From Pseudomonadales bacterium (GTDB lineage Bacteria > Pseudomonadota > Gammaproteobacteria > Pseudomonadales > Azotimanducaceae), in the NCBI GenBank assembly GCA_007122315.1, contig SKUB01000131.1, forward strand, positions 1-64,000: 64,000 nucleotides of DNA, read 5' to 3'. Below are positions 50,753-59,312 of this stretch, one piece after another. The position numbers and the translations under genes are program-made. The notes under the pieces are model-generated. The model was given only the letters and a program-made list of their open reading frames with translations. It was not told where the DNA came from and searched no databases. Numbering within the stretch: position 1 is the first letter of the stretch; every line of letters begins with the position of its first letter.

Positions 50753-52186
50753 ATGACCGCGTTTCATCCGGTGCTGCCCGCCTCCGCCAGTCCAGGGGAA
50801 CTCGGTGAGCACATCGCAGACAGCAATCAAGCCTACCTGAACTTCCCGCGCGCGCAGGGCGACGCCCGCGCCGCGCTGGGGGCCAAACTGGCCAAATCCC
50901 ACTGGCGGGCGCGGGTGCTCGAACGGCTGCTCACCACGGCCGAGCAGGCGGCCGCGCGAGGCCGGCTCGATCCCATCCAACTCGTCAGCAACCTGGCGGC
51001 ACTGAATCTCTACCTCGACACCCGCCAGCGCCAGCGGCTCGCAGGCGTGCTCGAGGACCGGTCCCTGCTCGGCGCCGTATTCGCCAACCAGGGCCTGCGG
51101 CTGCCGGATGCGCCGGAACACCACCTGCTCGCCGGCCCCGACATGGATCTGAAGATCAAGGTCAACCGGGCCAGTGCCTGGCCCTTCAGTAAGTGGCAGC
51201 AGATCGCCGGGTTCGCTGAATACGCATTCGAGGGCAATCGCGTGCGCTACCGGGGCCTGGAACTGCAGCCGGGAGACATCCTCCTCGCCAACGTCAATCT
51301 TGACGGCAACTCCGTGTACACCTCGCTCAGCGAGCCCAAGGGCTACTGTCCTCACGCCGCCGTGTTCGCGGTGCTGAGCGCCAACGGCAAGCGCTTCCCA
51401 GCGGTGGTCGAGACCTACGAAAAGGGCCTCCGGGCGGTGCCCTTGAACGTATTCCTGAATGCCCGCTATGTCGCCTACGCGGAGGTGTACCGGCATCGCG
51501 ACATCCTGCCGGAACACGGCGATGAAGTGAGCGCAGCCGCCCATGAGGCCATTGCCCAGGCCAGGGGGTACAACTTTTACACCTGCGATCCTGACCCCCT
51601 GTACGTGAGCTGCACCAGCCTCGCGCAGGTGGTCTACCAGCGCATCGGCCTGCCGCCCATTCCTGCGCTGAGCCGCATCGGTCACCCGGGAATTCGGGAC
51701 AACCTCGCACGACTCGGCTATCACGAATACGAACCCTTTTTCGCCCCCGTGGACTTTCTCCTCAATCCGGATTTCCAATGTGTCGGCTGGGTGGACAACA
51801 ATCAGTTTCCCCGCCTGCTTGCGCGCGAACTGGTGGAGGTGGGTTTCCGGCGGCTGTTCGAGCGGGGCCAGCTGGACATCAGCCGCATGCCGCTGATGCA
51901 CCACATCAACCACTGGGGCATCGGACACATGCGCCGTCGCAGCGGTCTCGGCAGGATCATCTCCAGGATCATGGGATTCGACCACCTGAGCCTGCCGCGA
52001 GGCCCCGACCCGATGCTCGCCATCATCGCCCCCGTGGAAGCCGATCTCGGCCGGGCGGTACGGCGACTGCTCCCCAAAGTGAACGGCTACCTCGATGGGC
52101 GCGAAACCTTCGCTCTCGACGCCATGCTTGGGGAGTCGGCGATTCAGGAGGCCATCGACCGTACGGTACGGCTGCGGTGGCTGTGA
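50753..52186 (+). CDS. Large permuted NlpC/P60-like (YiiX/YaeF-type) protein
   Basis: This 477-residue protein has the order of catalytic segments expected for circularly permuted NlpC/P60 papain-like enzymes: LQPGDILLANVN, then histidine in YCPHAAVFAV, an acidic VVETYEKGLRAVPL, and much later a cysteine in DPLYVSCTSLAQVVYQRIG. YiiX/YaeF-type relatives are small envelope hydrolases or lipid-acting enzymes. This one is far longer, with about 150 extra residues at the N-terminus and about 170 at the C-terminus, and has no signal peptide. The ATG at 50753 has AGAGG seven bases upstream. Function is unknown. Confidence 0.65.
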   Translation: MTAFHPVLPASASPGELGEHIADSNQAYLNFPRAQGDARAALGAKLAKSHWRARVLERLLTTAEQAAARGRLDPIQLVSNLAALNLYLDTRQRQRLAGVLEDRSLLGAVFANQGLRLPDAPEHHLLAGPDMDLKIKVNRASAWPFSKWQQIAGFAEYAFEGNRVRYRGLELQPGDILLANVNLDGNSVYTSLSEPKGYCPHAAVFAVLSANGKRFPAVVETYEKGLRAVPLNVFLNARYVAYAEVYRHRDILPEHGDEVSAAAHEAIAQARGYNFYTCDPDPLYVSCTSLAQVVYQRIGLPPIPALSRIGHPGIRDNLARLGYHEYEPFFAPVDFLLNPDFQCVGWVDNNQFPRLLARELVEVGFRRLFERGQLDISRMPLMHHINHWGIGHMRRRSGLGRIISRIMGFDHLSLPRGPDPMLAIIAPVEADLGRAVRRLLPKVNGYLDGRETFALDAMLGESAIQEAIDRTVRLRWL

Positions 52187-52214
52187 CCTCGATCGAAGAC
52201 TAACCGAGCTTTTG

Positions 52215-52228
52215 CTGATCTGGATCAA
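52215..52228. promoter_or_regulatory. FNR/Anr-type box
   Basis: CTGAT-CTGG-ATCAA matches the FNR consensus TTGAT-N4-ATCAA at nine of ten positions. It lies between two convergent genes and so does not precede a known gene on either strand. On the plus strand a -10-like TAGCCT (52251-52256) sits at the distance expected for a class II FNR promoter, predicting a start near 52262. Confidence 0.5.
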
Positions 52229-52261
52229 GGTGGCAGGCTCACTCCCACCCTAGCCTAGGAT

Positions 52262-52350
52262 CCGTCCCGGACAGATCAGCCGCCGTCCTGCACGACGGGC
52301 AGCGGACAGGATGCGCAGCGGTCTGTCCGGGACTCCAGTTCTTGACTCCG
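52262..52350 (+). ncRNA. Candidate structured small RNA behind the FNR-type box
   Basis: An 11-base perfect inverted repeat, GTCCCGGACAG (52264-52274) and CTGTCCGGGAC (52323-52333), begins two bases after the predicted start site. It encloses a second hairpin, CCGTC-CTGCAC-GACGG, and is followed by a CCGCG/CGCGG stem. No open frame of convincing composition is present, and no T-tract terminator follows. Alternatives are a small inverted-repeat element (about 70 bases) or a bidirectional terminator-like structure between convergent genes. Confidence 0.25.
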
Positions 52351-52387
52351 CGACAGCCGCGGCATCGGAACTGCTGCGCAATCCGGA

Positions 52388-53017
52388 CTACAGCACGCGC
52401 TCCATGCGCCAGTGCAATGGAATGCCGTGCTTTTCCAGCGGCCGCACCAGCGTCTCGACGATGACCTCGAACCCGGACCGCTCATAGAGGCGCACAGCCG
52501 GATTTCCGGCATAGACATCCAGATGCACACGGGCGTAGCCCGCCTGCCGGCTGCGCTCGATGGCATCGGCCAACAGGCGATCGCCCACGCCACGGCCCCT
52601 CGCAGCTGGCACCACAGCCAGATGCTGCAGGTACCAGGCATCATCCGGAACCGGCGGCAGTACGAAACGTCCGTATTCGAACCAGGTGGCGAAGTGAGCG
52701 AACTGGGCTGCGCTCATATGAGCCTGAGCGTAGGCCAGCATGGGCCCCGCCGCAGCCTGCTGCTGCGCGGCATCGAAACCGAGTTCGATCCCCATCAGCT
52801 CCCCGCCGAGCACTGCTGCCGTGCAGAAGCGATGGGAAAACATGCTGTCGGGCTGTTGCCACTGGTGACCAAGATGGCTGCGGACAAGGTGCATGTCGTG
52901 ATCGTGGAGGTAGCCGAAGATGTGAGGCTCTGTGGCATGGATCAGTTCCGCCACGAGATCGGGATGCTCAGGCGTGGCCGGTACGAGTTCGACTGTTTCC
53001 GCGTTCGCCTTCGTCAT
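52388..53017 (-). CDS. GNAT acetyltransferase
   Basis: This 209-residue protein has acetyl-CoA-binding motif VVPAARGRGVGDRLL and the following YARVHLDVYAGNPAVRLYERSGFEV, typical of GNAT enzymes. The N-terminal part (LIHATEPHIFGYLHDHD) is less conserved and should hold the acceptor site. The substrate is unknown. The ATG at 53017 begins normal sequence and has a GAGAGGGG ribosome site; the frame extends nine codons further without support. Confidence 0.88.
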   Translation of the reverse strand: MTKANAETVELVPATPEHPDLVAELIHATEPHIFGYLHDHDMHLVRSHLGHQWQQPDSMFSHRFCTAAVLGGELMGIELGFDAAQQQAAAGPMLAYAQAHMSAAQFAHFATWFEYGRFVLPPVPDDAWYLQHLAVVPAARGRGVGDRLLADAIERSRQAGYARVHLDVYAGNPAVRLYERSGFEVIVETLVRPLEKHGIPLHWRMERVL

Positions 53018-53127
53018 GCCCCTCTCCCACAAGAGTGAGGGCACATCATCGATGCAACCCGCAGAATGTCAAACACTTAGCCGGGTATGCTGAAATAGTC
53101 GCTCCGCAGCCGAAGATCGAGCCCTCC

Positions 53128-54828
53128 ATGCCGCACTGCTTCCTGCCCGCGATCTCCACTCTCGTGCTCACCCTGCTGTTGACCGGTATGGCGGCCGTGG
53201 CCGCCGCAAACGACCCGGTAGGCGAACGCCTGCGTCATCGACTCGAATCCGTAATCGAACCCATGTCGCTGGAAGCCGCCGGGCAGACGCTGTTCACAAC
53301 CAGCTTGCTGCGTGAACTGTACGAGGCACGCGGTTTTCAGACCCTGTGGCTCGATGAGGGGCGCCCGCTGCCGGCCTTGGCCGAGCTGCCTGAGGCCATC
53401 GCAGGAGCCCATGAGGAGGGACTGAACCCGCAGGACTATCACCTCGAGGCGCTGCAGGCCGTCATGGCGGAGTTCGAGGCCAGCGGTTCGGACCTGCCGC
53501 CGAGATACGTCGTCGATCTCGAACTTCTGGCGACCGATGCCTTTCTGACCCTGGCCAAGCACTACGCGGACGGCAAGGTGGATCCGACCCGCATCGATCC
53601 CAGCTGGTTCCTGTCGCCCCGGGACACGGATCTGCTGCCCATTCTCGATGCCACCCTGCGCGGTGACCTCGGCAGCGTCATCGAGGCCACCCGGGGCCTG
53701 CTGCCCAGCCAACCAGCCTACGGCGCACTGCGGGATCGGCTCGCGCTGCAACGGGAATTCGACGCATCCGGAGAATGGACCCGGGTCCCGCCAGGCCCTA
53801 CTTTGCGTCGCGGTGACCGCGGTGAGCGGGTCGAAGCTCTGACCCGTCGCCTGGCTGAGCTCGGTGATCTGGAGACGGCCTGGGCAGAAAACGGCAGCTT
53901 CGACGCCATCGTCGAGGACGCCGCACGGCGCTTCCAGACCCGGCACGGATTGGAACCCGACGCAGTCGTCGGGCCGCGCACCCTGGCTGCGCTCAATGTC
54001 TCCCCTGCCGAGCGCATCGCCCAGCTGCAGGTGAACATGGAACGTTGGCGCTGGCTGCCGCCCGATCTCGGCACCGAGTACATTCTTGTGAACATCGCCA
54101 GCTTCAGCATGAGCGTCCACGCCGATGGCGAGGAAGTGTTCCGGCAGCCGGTCGTGGTGGGACGGCCCTACCGGCGCACGCCCGTGTTCTCCCACCGCAT
54201 GACCTATCTGGTTCTCAATCCATCCTGGGAAGTGCCGCCAAGGCTTGCCGCCCAGGACCAGCTGCCCCTGATACGCAGGGATCCGGAGCACCTCGAGCGG
54301 ATGGGATTCGATGTGTTGCGGGGCTGGGGCGCGGCAGAGGAACGCATCGATCCTGCCACGGTCGACTGGCTGAGCGTGAGTGCGAGCCGGTTCCCGTTCC
54401 GCCTCCGCCAGCGACCGGGACCGCTGAACGCGCTGGGGCAGGTGAAGTTCATGTTCCCGAATCAGCACAATGTCTATCTCCACGACACGCCGGCTCGGGG
54501 CACGTTCGCGAGCGCGGATCGCGCGCTGAGCTCCGGCTGCATCCGTCTCAGCGATCCCATGGCACTGACGGAATGGCTGCTGGCACGGCCCGGACGCCCC
54601 CCGATACGGACGCCGCAGCAGATCGCTGCTATTCTCGAAAGCGGTGTCGAAACCACGGTACGTCTGCGCACTCCGGTCCCAGTCCACCTGCTGTATTGGA
54701 CAGCCTGGGTCGAGAGTGATGGACGCGTGCACTACACGGGCGACATCTACCAGCGCGATGGGGCTGTACTGGAAGCGCTGCTGCTGCCTCCGCCGTCCCA
54801 GAATCCAACCAACGGCTCCGTCATGTGA
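53128..54828 (+). CDS. L,D-transpeptidase, YcbB (LdtD) type
   Basis: This 566-residue periplasmic enzyme makes 3-3 cross-links in peptidoglycan. It has a signal peptide (LVLTLLLTGMAAVAAA), a scaffold region, a peptidoglycan-binding domain (~220-295, TLRRGDRGERVEALTRRL ... FQTRHGLEPDAVVGPRTLAALN) and the YkuD catalytic domain (~310-490) with HDTPARGTF and the active-site SSGCIRLSD (Cys471). Layout and length match YcbB/LdtD. The ATG at 53128 is the first Met of the signal peptide. It is followed directly by an M15-type peptidase gene, as YcbB often is in gammaproteobacteria. Confidence 0.93.
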   Translation: MPHCFLPAISTLVLTLLLTGMAAVAAANDPVGERLRHRLESVIEPMSLEAAGQTLFTTSLLRELYEARGFQTLWLDEGRPLPALAELPEAIAGAHEEGLNPQDYHLEALQAVMAEFEASGSDLPPRYVVDLELLATDAFLTLAKHYADGKVDPTRIDPSWFLSPRDTDLLPILDATLRGDLGSVIEATRGLLPSQPAYGALRDRLALQREFDASGEWTRVPPGPTLRRGDRGERVEALTRRLAELGDLETAWAENGSFDAIVEDAARRFQTRHGLEPDAVVGPRTLAALNVSPAERIAQLQVNMERWRWLPPDLGTEYILVNIASFSMSVHADGEEVFRQPVVVGRPYRRTPVFSHRMTYLVLNPSWEVPPRLAAQDQLPLIRRDPEHLERMGFDVLRGWGAAEERIDPATVDWLSVSASRFPFRLRQRPGPLNALGQVKFMFPNQHNVYLHDTPARGTFASADRALSSGCIRLSDPMALTEWLLARPGRPPIRTPQQIAAILESGVETTVRLRTPVPVHLLYWTAWVESDGRVHYTGDIYQRDGAVLEALLLPPPSQNPTNGSVM

Positions 54829-54839
54829 GGATCATCGGC

Positions 54840-55808
54840 ATGCGTCAGTGGCTTCGGTACCGGCTGCTCTTGGCGTTGACCTGCCTGCTTCCCGTTGCGC
54901 TCGCCGCGGACACCTTCGATCCCGGTTGGGCACCCTTCGTCGTCACGGTGGCCTCACGCACCGTAGAGAAGACCATTCCGCACCGGGAGTTCGCCTTGTT
55001 CCATCTGCCAGGTGAGGACGTGACGATCCGAGTGGCCGGGGCCAGCAGCGGCGAGTACCGGCTGCTGCTGGACGGCGCCGAACTCAATGAGGAGGCACCC
55101 GGAGGCTGGCGCTGGTCGGCGCCTGGTGTCGCCGGACTCAGTCGCGCCGAAATCACGCACCGCAGCGGCGAGACCATGCACCTCAATCTGTTCGTGCAGC
55201 GCCCGCTCAGCGATGTGAAGGACGGCTACCTGAATGGTTACCGGATCGGTCACTACCCGAAGCCGGCAGTAGGCGCGCCCGCCTTTCACCAGCCGCCGCT
55301 GGGATTGATCGAGGTGACCGAGGACCTGCTTGACGTCCGGGTCTCGCCGCATTTCACATTGGGCCAGTTCCTCTGCAAGCAGCAGCCCGATCACTGGCCG
55401 AAGTATCTGGCCCTGCAGCCACCCCTGGTGATCAAGCTGGAACTGCTGCTGGAGGAAGTGAATCGGCGCGGCATCCATACCGACTCGCTGTTCGTGATGA
55501 GTGGCTACCGCACGCCCTGGTACAACCGCAGCATCGGCAATGTGCCCTTCTCGCGCCACGTCTGGGGTGCCGCGGCGGACATTTTCATCGATACCAAAGG
55601 TGACGGCCGCATGGACGACCTGACGGGCAATGGCAGCTCGGGGCTGACGGAAGCGCGCATCCTGCAACGGATCGTCGCCGAGACGTTCGCGGATCCGCCT
55701 TCACCACGGCTGGTGGGTGGCCTCGGCCTATATGGGCCTCGCCCCCATCGGGGGCCGTTCATTCACGTCGATGTCCGCGGCGAAGAAGCACGCTGGGAGA
55801 TTCCCTGA
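54840..55808 (+). CDS. M15-type (DUF882-like) peptidoglycan peptidase
   Basis: This 322-residue protein has a signal peptide (LLLALTCLLPVALAA), a beta-rich N-terminal part and a C-terminal zinc peptidase domain of the M15/DUF882 (MepK-like) type. The ligands are visible: His in SRHVWGAAADIFID (with the Asp in the same segment) and His in GPFIHVDVRG. Relatives cut cross-links in peptidoglycan. It starts within a few bases of the L,D-transpeptidase stop and may cleave the links that enzyme forms. An overlapping GTG at 54825 is an alternative start; the ATG at 54840 has GAGG upstream. Confidence 0.87.
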   Translation: MRQWLRYRLLLALTCLLPVALAADTFDPGWAPFVVTVASRTVEKTIPHREFALFHLPGEDVTIRVAGASSGEYRLLLDGAELNEEAPGGWRWSAPGVAGLSRAEITHRSGETMHLNLFVQRPLSDVKDGYLNGYRIGHYPKPAVGAPAFHQPPLGLIEVTEDLLDVRVSPHFTLGQFLCKQQPDHWPKYLALQPPLVIKLELLLEEVNRRGIHTDSLFVMSGYRTPWYNRSIGNVPFSRHVWGAAADIFIDTKGDGRMDDLTGNGSSGLTEARILQRIVAETFADPPSPRLVGGLGLYGPRPHRGPFIHVDVRGEEARWEIP

Positions 55809-56384
55809 TCACCACATGAGATCGTCGGGAATCGGCTTGTCCGCGTAAGGGTCGTCCGGGTCACTCTCGCTGCGCAGATCGTGCAGCGAGACGACGCATC
55901 CTGGATCAATGTCCTGCAGCCGCTCGATGACCTCCCGACGCACCACCTCGAAGCGTTCACCTGTGCGCACGACACCCATGTGGCCCCCGCTCAACCCGTC
56001 GAGCAGTTCCTGAGTCACGTAGATGCGTTTGATCTTCTTGCCGTGAACGAAGTTATAGGGAATCTCACCCTTCGAGCGCGATTCGCGCCGTCGATCGATG
56101 ATCTGGGCGATCTGCGCCTTGAGCGCAGTGCGCTCCTCATTGAGTCGACGCTTGCGGGAGGCTTCCCGGTCGCGCTCCGCACGCTGCTTGAGGGCGGCTT
56201 CCGCACGCGAGCGGGTGTTGTCGGCTTCCACCGCCACCGTCGTTGCTTCGGCGTTACGGGGTTTCGCTTTGCGTGCCTTCTTCGCCTTGCGGGCACCAGC
56301 ACGATCCTGACGCTTGGCTTCCGACAGCTTGCGTTCGTCGGCCAGCCCCAGCTTCAACAACTGGTCGCGGACTGATTGACTCAT
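55809..56384 (-). CDS. DUF2058 protein (YaiL-like)
   Basis: This 191-residue protein has a highly charged N-terminal coiled-coil/linker (Lys/Arg/Ala-rich, residues ~10-95) and a conserved C-terminal domain with IPYNFVHGKKIKRIYVTQEL and LSGGHMGVVRTGERFEVV. This is the DUF2058 (YaiL) family, described as nucleoprotein/polynucleotide-associated; its function is not established. Its ATG directly follows the stop of the methyltransferase gene (TGAATG), so the two are co-translated. It is convergent with the M15 peptidase. Confidence 0.92.
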   Translation of the reverse strand: MSQSVRDQLLKLGLADERKLSEAKRQDRAGARKAKKARKAKPRNAEATTVAVEADNTRSRAEAALKQRAERDREASRKRRLNEERTALKAQIAQIIDRRRESRSKGEIPYNFVHGKKIKRIYVTQELLDGLSGGHMGVVRTGERFEVVRREVIERLQDIDPGCVVSLHDLRSESDPDDPYADKPIPDDLMW

Positions 56385-57053
56385 TCAGTGGCTCCGGACC
56401 GTGCGCTCGAGATCGGCGCTCGGGGTACTGTGCGCAACGGGATCCCTGGCTGTAGTCAGCAGGGTCCAGTATCCGAACAGGTTCACCGGCCGGGTCTCGA
56501 CCACGTCGAGATCGTTGCGTTCCACGAACTCATCGAGGGCGAAGTCAGGACGAAACCCGAGCAGACGGGACAGCGGCGAGATTGCACGCTCGAACGTACT
56601 GATCACCGGATTCGGATTGCGGAAGTGATTGACGATGTAGAGGCGGCCACCCGGCTTGCATACGCGCCGCATCTCGGCAATGACGCGTTCGGGTTCAGGC
56701 GCGACCGAGAGCACGTACATTGCAACCACGTGATCAAAGCTCGCGTCCGAGAAGTCCATGGCGCTGGCGTCCATCTCCAGCAGGGTCACGTCGGGAAGCT
56801 CGAGATCCTCGACCCGGGTCTGGGCCATCTTGATCATTTCCGGTGACAGATCGATGCCCGTCAAATGGACACCGTCGGGATACTCGGGCAAGGACAGACC
56901 CGTACCGACGCCGACCTCGAGAACACGTTCGCCGGGACGAATACCCATCTGATCGATAGCAAGCTTGCGTCCCTGATGGAACACCTTGCCGAAATAGAAA
57001 TCGTAGTGGCGCGCATAGCGCCTATACACGGCCCTGACGCCCTGTACGTCCAT
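56385..57053 (-). CDS. SAM-dependent methyltransferase, PmtA-like
   Basis: This 222-residue class I methyltransferase has motif I VLEVGVGTGLSLPEYP, then GIDLSPEMIKMAQ and the acidic MDASAMDFSDASFDHVVAMYVLSV. The N-terminus YRRYARHYDFYFGKVFHQGR is like the Rhodobacter-type phosphatidylethanolamine N-methyltransferase (PmtA), which makes phosphatidylcholine. A lipid substrate is therefore likely but not certain; ubiquinone-type methyltransferases are relatives. The ATG at 57053 has GAGGA six bases upstream. Confidence 0.8.
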   Translation of the reverse strand: MDVQGVRAVYRRYARHYDFYFGKVFHQGRKLAIDQMGIRPGERVLEVGVGTGLSLPEYPDGVHLTGIDLSPEMIKMAQTRVEDLELPDVTLLEMDASAMDFSDASFDHVVAMYVLSVAPEPERVIAEMRRVCKPGGRLYIVNHFRNPNPVISTFERAISPLSRLLGFRPDFALDEFVERNDLDVVETRPVNLFGYWTLLTTARDPVAHSTPSADLERTVRSH

Positions 57054-57203
57054 GCCTGTTCCTCTGCTGCGAGTGCGTCCGCTTTGTGGCTGCCAGTGCG
57101 TCCGCGTGTGCGCAGGCTAACCGACCGTTCCGATTGAGGCCACCCGTAAAGGCGCGGCACCGCACGCATGCCGCGCGCCAGAATGGCGCGCGGCGCTGCG
57201 ATA

Positions 57204-57470
57204 TCAGCCCCGCCGGAGGGATGCTCCACCCGTCTGACGCGGCCTTTTCAGGCGGATCTCCAGGACATGCCCGCTGGCCTCGGCCAGTGCGAGCAGGGTT
57301 TCGAGTCGCGGCAGACGATCACCGGATTCGAGCCGGCTCACGGCCGCCTGGGTCAGCCCGGCGCGCATGGCCAGTTCCCGCTGCGATAATCGGGCCTTTC
57401 GCCGCGCCCTGGATACCTCTTCTGCGATCAACCCCTCGAGGCTGTCTCCTGCCAATGCTTCAGAACTCAT
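57204..57470 (-). CDS. XRE-family helix-turn-helix regulator
   Basis: This 88-residue protein has one helix-turn-helix of the Cro/cI type: ARLSQRELAMRAGLTQAAVSRLESGDRLPRLETLLALAEA. It begins at an ATG (57470) with GGGAG four bases ahead. It lies 34 bases downstream of the LLM oxidoreductase gene on the same strand and may regulate it or the divergent F420 operon. No toxin partner is adjacent, so an antitoxin role is not supported. Confidence 0.85.
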   Translation of the reverse strand: MSSEALAGDSLEGLIAEEVSRARRKARLSQRELAMRAGLTQAAVSRLESGDRLPRLETLLALAEASGHVLEIRLKRPRQTGGASLRRG

Positions 57471-57504
57471 GTCTCTCCCTCTTCGTCGTGTCGTGCGAGG
57501 GGCG

Positions 57505-58437
57505 TTAAGCCCGTTGACTGCACCAGGTGGCCAGGCACGTCTGCGTCCGCGCCCAGGCACCCTCTTCCACGTCCATGATGGACGCGTTGAAATGGCTGAC
57601 GCCGAGATCGGCCAGGCGATCCAGCGTTGCCATCAGCAATGCTTCGTCGCCAAGCACCGCCAAGTCTGCGGGGCCTGAGACCCCCTCTCTGTCCAGCATC
57701 GCCCGATAGGACGGAAGCTGACCGTAAACTGTCAGCGCCTGGGCCACCTTCTGCCGGGCCGCGTCCGGTTTCGCCACTACAGCGACAGGCAAGGCATGGA
57801 TCACCTTCGGCTGTGGACGGGCAGCCGCCTCGGCGGCGCGCTGCAGGCGCGGCATGATGTGTTCAGTCAAGGTACGCTCGCCCACCATCCAGAGGCTGGT
57901 GCCGTCGGCGAGTTCACCGGCAAGCCGCAGCATGGCGGGTCCGAGTGCGGCGAGCAGCACCGGCGGTGGTTCAGCGTCCGGAGTGACCAGCTGCAAGCCT
58001 TTGACCGCGTACTCGGCGTTGCTCACCTCGACCCGCTCGCCCCGCAGCAGGGGCAGCAGCACTTCGAGATACGCACGCATGTGCGCCGCGGGGCGGGCAT
58101 AGGAGAGGCCGAGCATGTCCTCGATGAGGACCTTGTGGCTGAGCCCGATTCCAAGGGTGAACCGGTTCCCGGTCATCGCCGCGGCCGTCAGCGCCTGCTG
58201 AGCCAGCGCCGTAGGATGCCGTGGATACGTAGGCGTCACCGCAGTGCCCAGACCGATTCGGGGCACTTGCGAGCCGACCCATCCGAGAGTGCTGACGGCA
58301 TCGAAGGAAAACGTGTGCGCCATCCAGAGATCGTCGAGGCCTGCAGCCTCGATCGCACGGGCACGATCGACATACCCACTCAATGGCGATGGTGCCTCGG
58401 CACCTGACATGACGCCTACGCGCATGATCCTGCTCAC
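57505..58437 (-). CDS. LLM-class F420-dependent oxidoreductase
   Basis: This 310-residue luciferase-like barrel has WMAHTFSFDAVSTLGWVGSQVPRIGLGTAV, NRFTLGIGLSHKVLIEDMLG and PPPVLLAALGPAMLRLAGELADGTSLW, a pattern common in F420-dependent enzymes of actinobacteria. The divergent F420 operon makes F420 use very likely; the substrate is unknown. The start is a GTG at 58437 with GGGAG six bases upstream; the ATG 12 bases later has no suitable ribosome site. Confidence 0.9.
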   Translation of the reverse strand: MSRIMRVGVMSGAEAPSPLSGYVDRARAIEAAGLDDLWMAHTFSFDAVSTLGWVGSQVPRIGLGTAVTPTYPRHPTALAQQALTAAAMTGNRFTLGIGLSHKVLIEDMLGLSYARPAAHMRAYLEVLLPLLRGERVEVSNAEYAVKGLQLVTPDAEPPPVLLAALGPAMLRLAGELADGTSLWMVGERTLTEHIMPRLQRAAEAAARPQPKVIHALPVAVVAKPDAARQKVAQALTVYGQLPSYRAMLDREGVSGPADLAVLGDEALLMATLDRLADLGVSHFNASIMDVEEGAWARTQTCLATWCSQRA

Positions 58438-58522
58438 CCATGACTCCCGGTCAGGTGCGGATTACGGCAGCGCAGGCGCGCCGGGTCAAGCAAGCAGCTG
58501 GTGAACCGACTCCTGAGCGCGA

Positions 58523-58552
58523 TTGGCCGCGCGCTTGCGTTTGGGGAATAAT
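58523..58552 (+). promoter_or_regulatory. Possible promoter of the F420 operon
   Basis: TTGGCC (58523-58528) and AATAAT (58547-58552) are separated by 18 bases, with the -10 a good match. The start would be about 80 bases ahead of the reductase ATG. It is the best promoter-like pair in the 205-base divergent region, but the -35 is weak. Confidence 0.35.
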
Positions 58553-58642
58553 GCGCCGCGCTCCGCTGCGGGACCGATACCCGGACCTGCCCACGGCGGC
58601 GCTTGTCAACATGGGCATGCCCAAGACTTCAGGGAGTTTTTC

Positions 58643-59308
58643 ATGGCACAAGAAACGATCGCCATTCTCGGCGGCACCGGTGATCTCGGCACGGGCCTGG
58701 CCATCCGCTGGTCTCGCGCGGGCCACCGAATCGTCATCGGTTCGCGCACCCTGGAGAAGGCCCAGGCAGCAGTCGCGGCGCTCGCGGAAATCAGCCCGGA
58801 CACGCCGGCCGAGGCAATGGAAAACGCGGATGCGGCCAAGGCCGGCGATGTGGTCGTACTGACAGTCCCGTTCGCCCATCAGCTCTCCACGCTCGAAACC
58901 GTCAAGGCCCATCTGCCGGGCAAGATCCTGATCGACGTGACGGTGCCCTTGATGCCGCCCAAAGTCGGTACGGTCCAGCTACCTGCTGAAGGCTCAGCCG
59001 GCAAGCGCGCTCAGGATTTTCTGGGCGACGAGGTGAAGGTGGTGTCCGCGTTCCAGAACATCGCGGCCGACCTGCTCCAGGACCCGGATCTGCGCATCGA
59101 ATGTGATGTGCTGGTGGCCGGGAACGACAAGGAAGCACGCCAGCGCGTGATCGAACTGGCCGCCGAAGCAGGGATGAACGGCTGGCACGCCGGGCCCATA
59201 GCCAACTCTGCGGCAGCGGAAGCACTCACCTCGATCCTCATCCAGATCAACCGCCAGGGCAAAATCTCCCATTCCGGCATCAAGATCGTGGGTCAGGACG
59301 CGCACTGA
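58643..59308 (+). CDS. npdG: F420-dependent NADP(+) oxidoreductase
   Basis: This 221-residue Rossmann-fold enzyme transfers hydride between reduced F420 and NADP. The opening AILGGTGDLGTGLAIRWSRAGHRIVIGSR binds NADP, with Ser-Arg favouring the 2'-phosphate. VVLTVPFAHQLSTLE, LIDVTVPLMPPK and VKVVSAFQNIAADLL match the Fno/NpdG family. The ATG at 58643 has GGGAG six bases ahead. It opens the F420 operon, four bases before cofE, and would supply reduced F420 to the LLM enzymes. Confidence 0.93.
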   Translation: MAQETIAILGGTGDLGTGLAIRWSRAGHRIVIGSRTLEKAQAAVAALAEISPDTPAEAMENADAAKAGDVVVLTVPFAHQLSTLETVKAHLPGKILIDVTVPLMPPKVGTVQLPAEGSAGKRAQDFLGDEVKVVSAFQNIAADLLQDPDLRIECDVLVAGNDKEARQRVIELAAEAGMNGWHAGPIANSAAAEALTSILIQINRQGKISHSGIKIVGQDAH

Positions 59309-59312
59309 TCCC

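Noticed and set aside
57204-57470. XRE gene as the antitoxin of a toxin-antitoxin pair
   Set aside because: No small toxin gene is adjacent. The neighbours are an LLM oxidoreductase and a methyltransferase.
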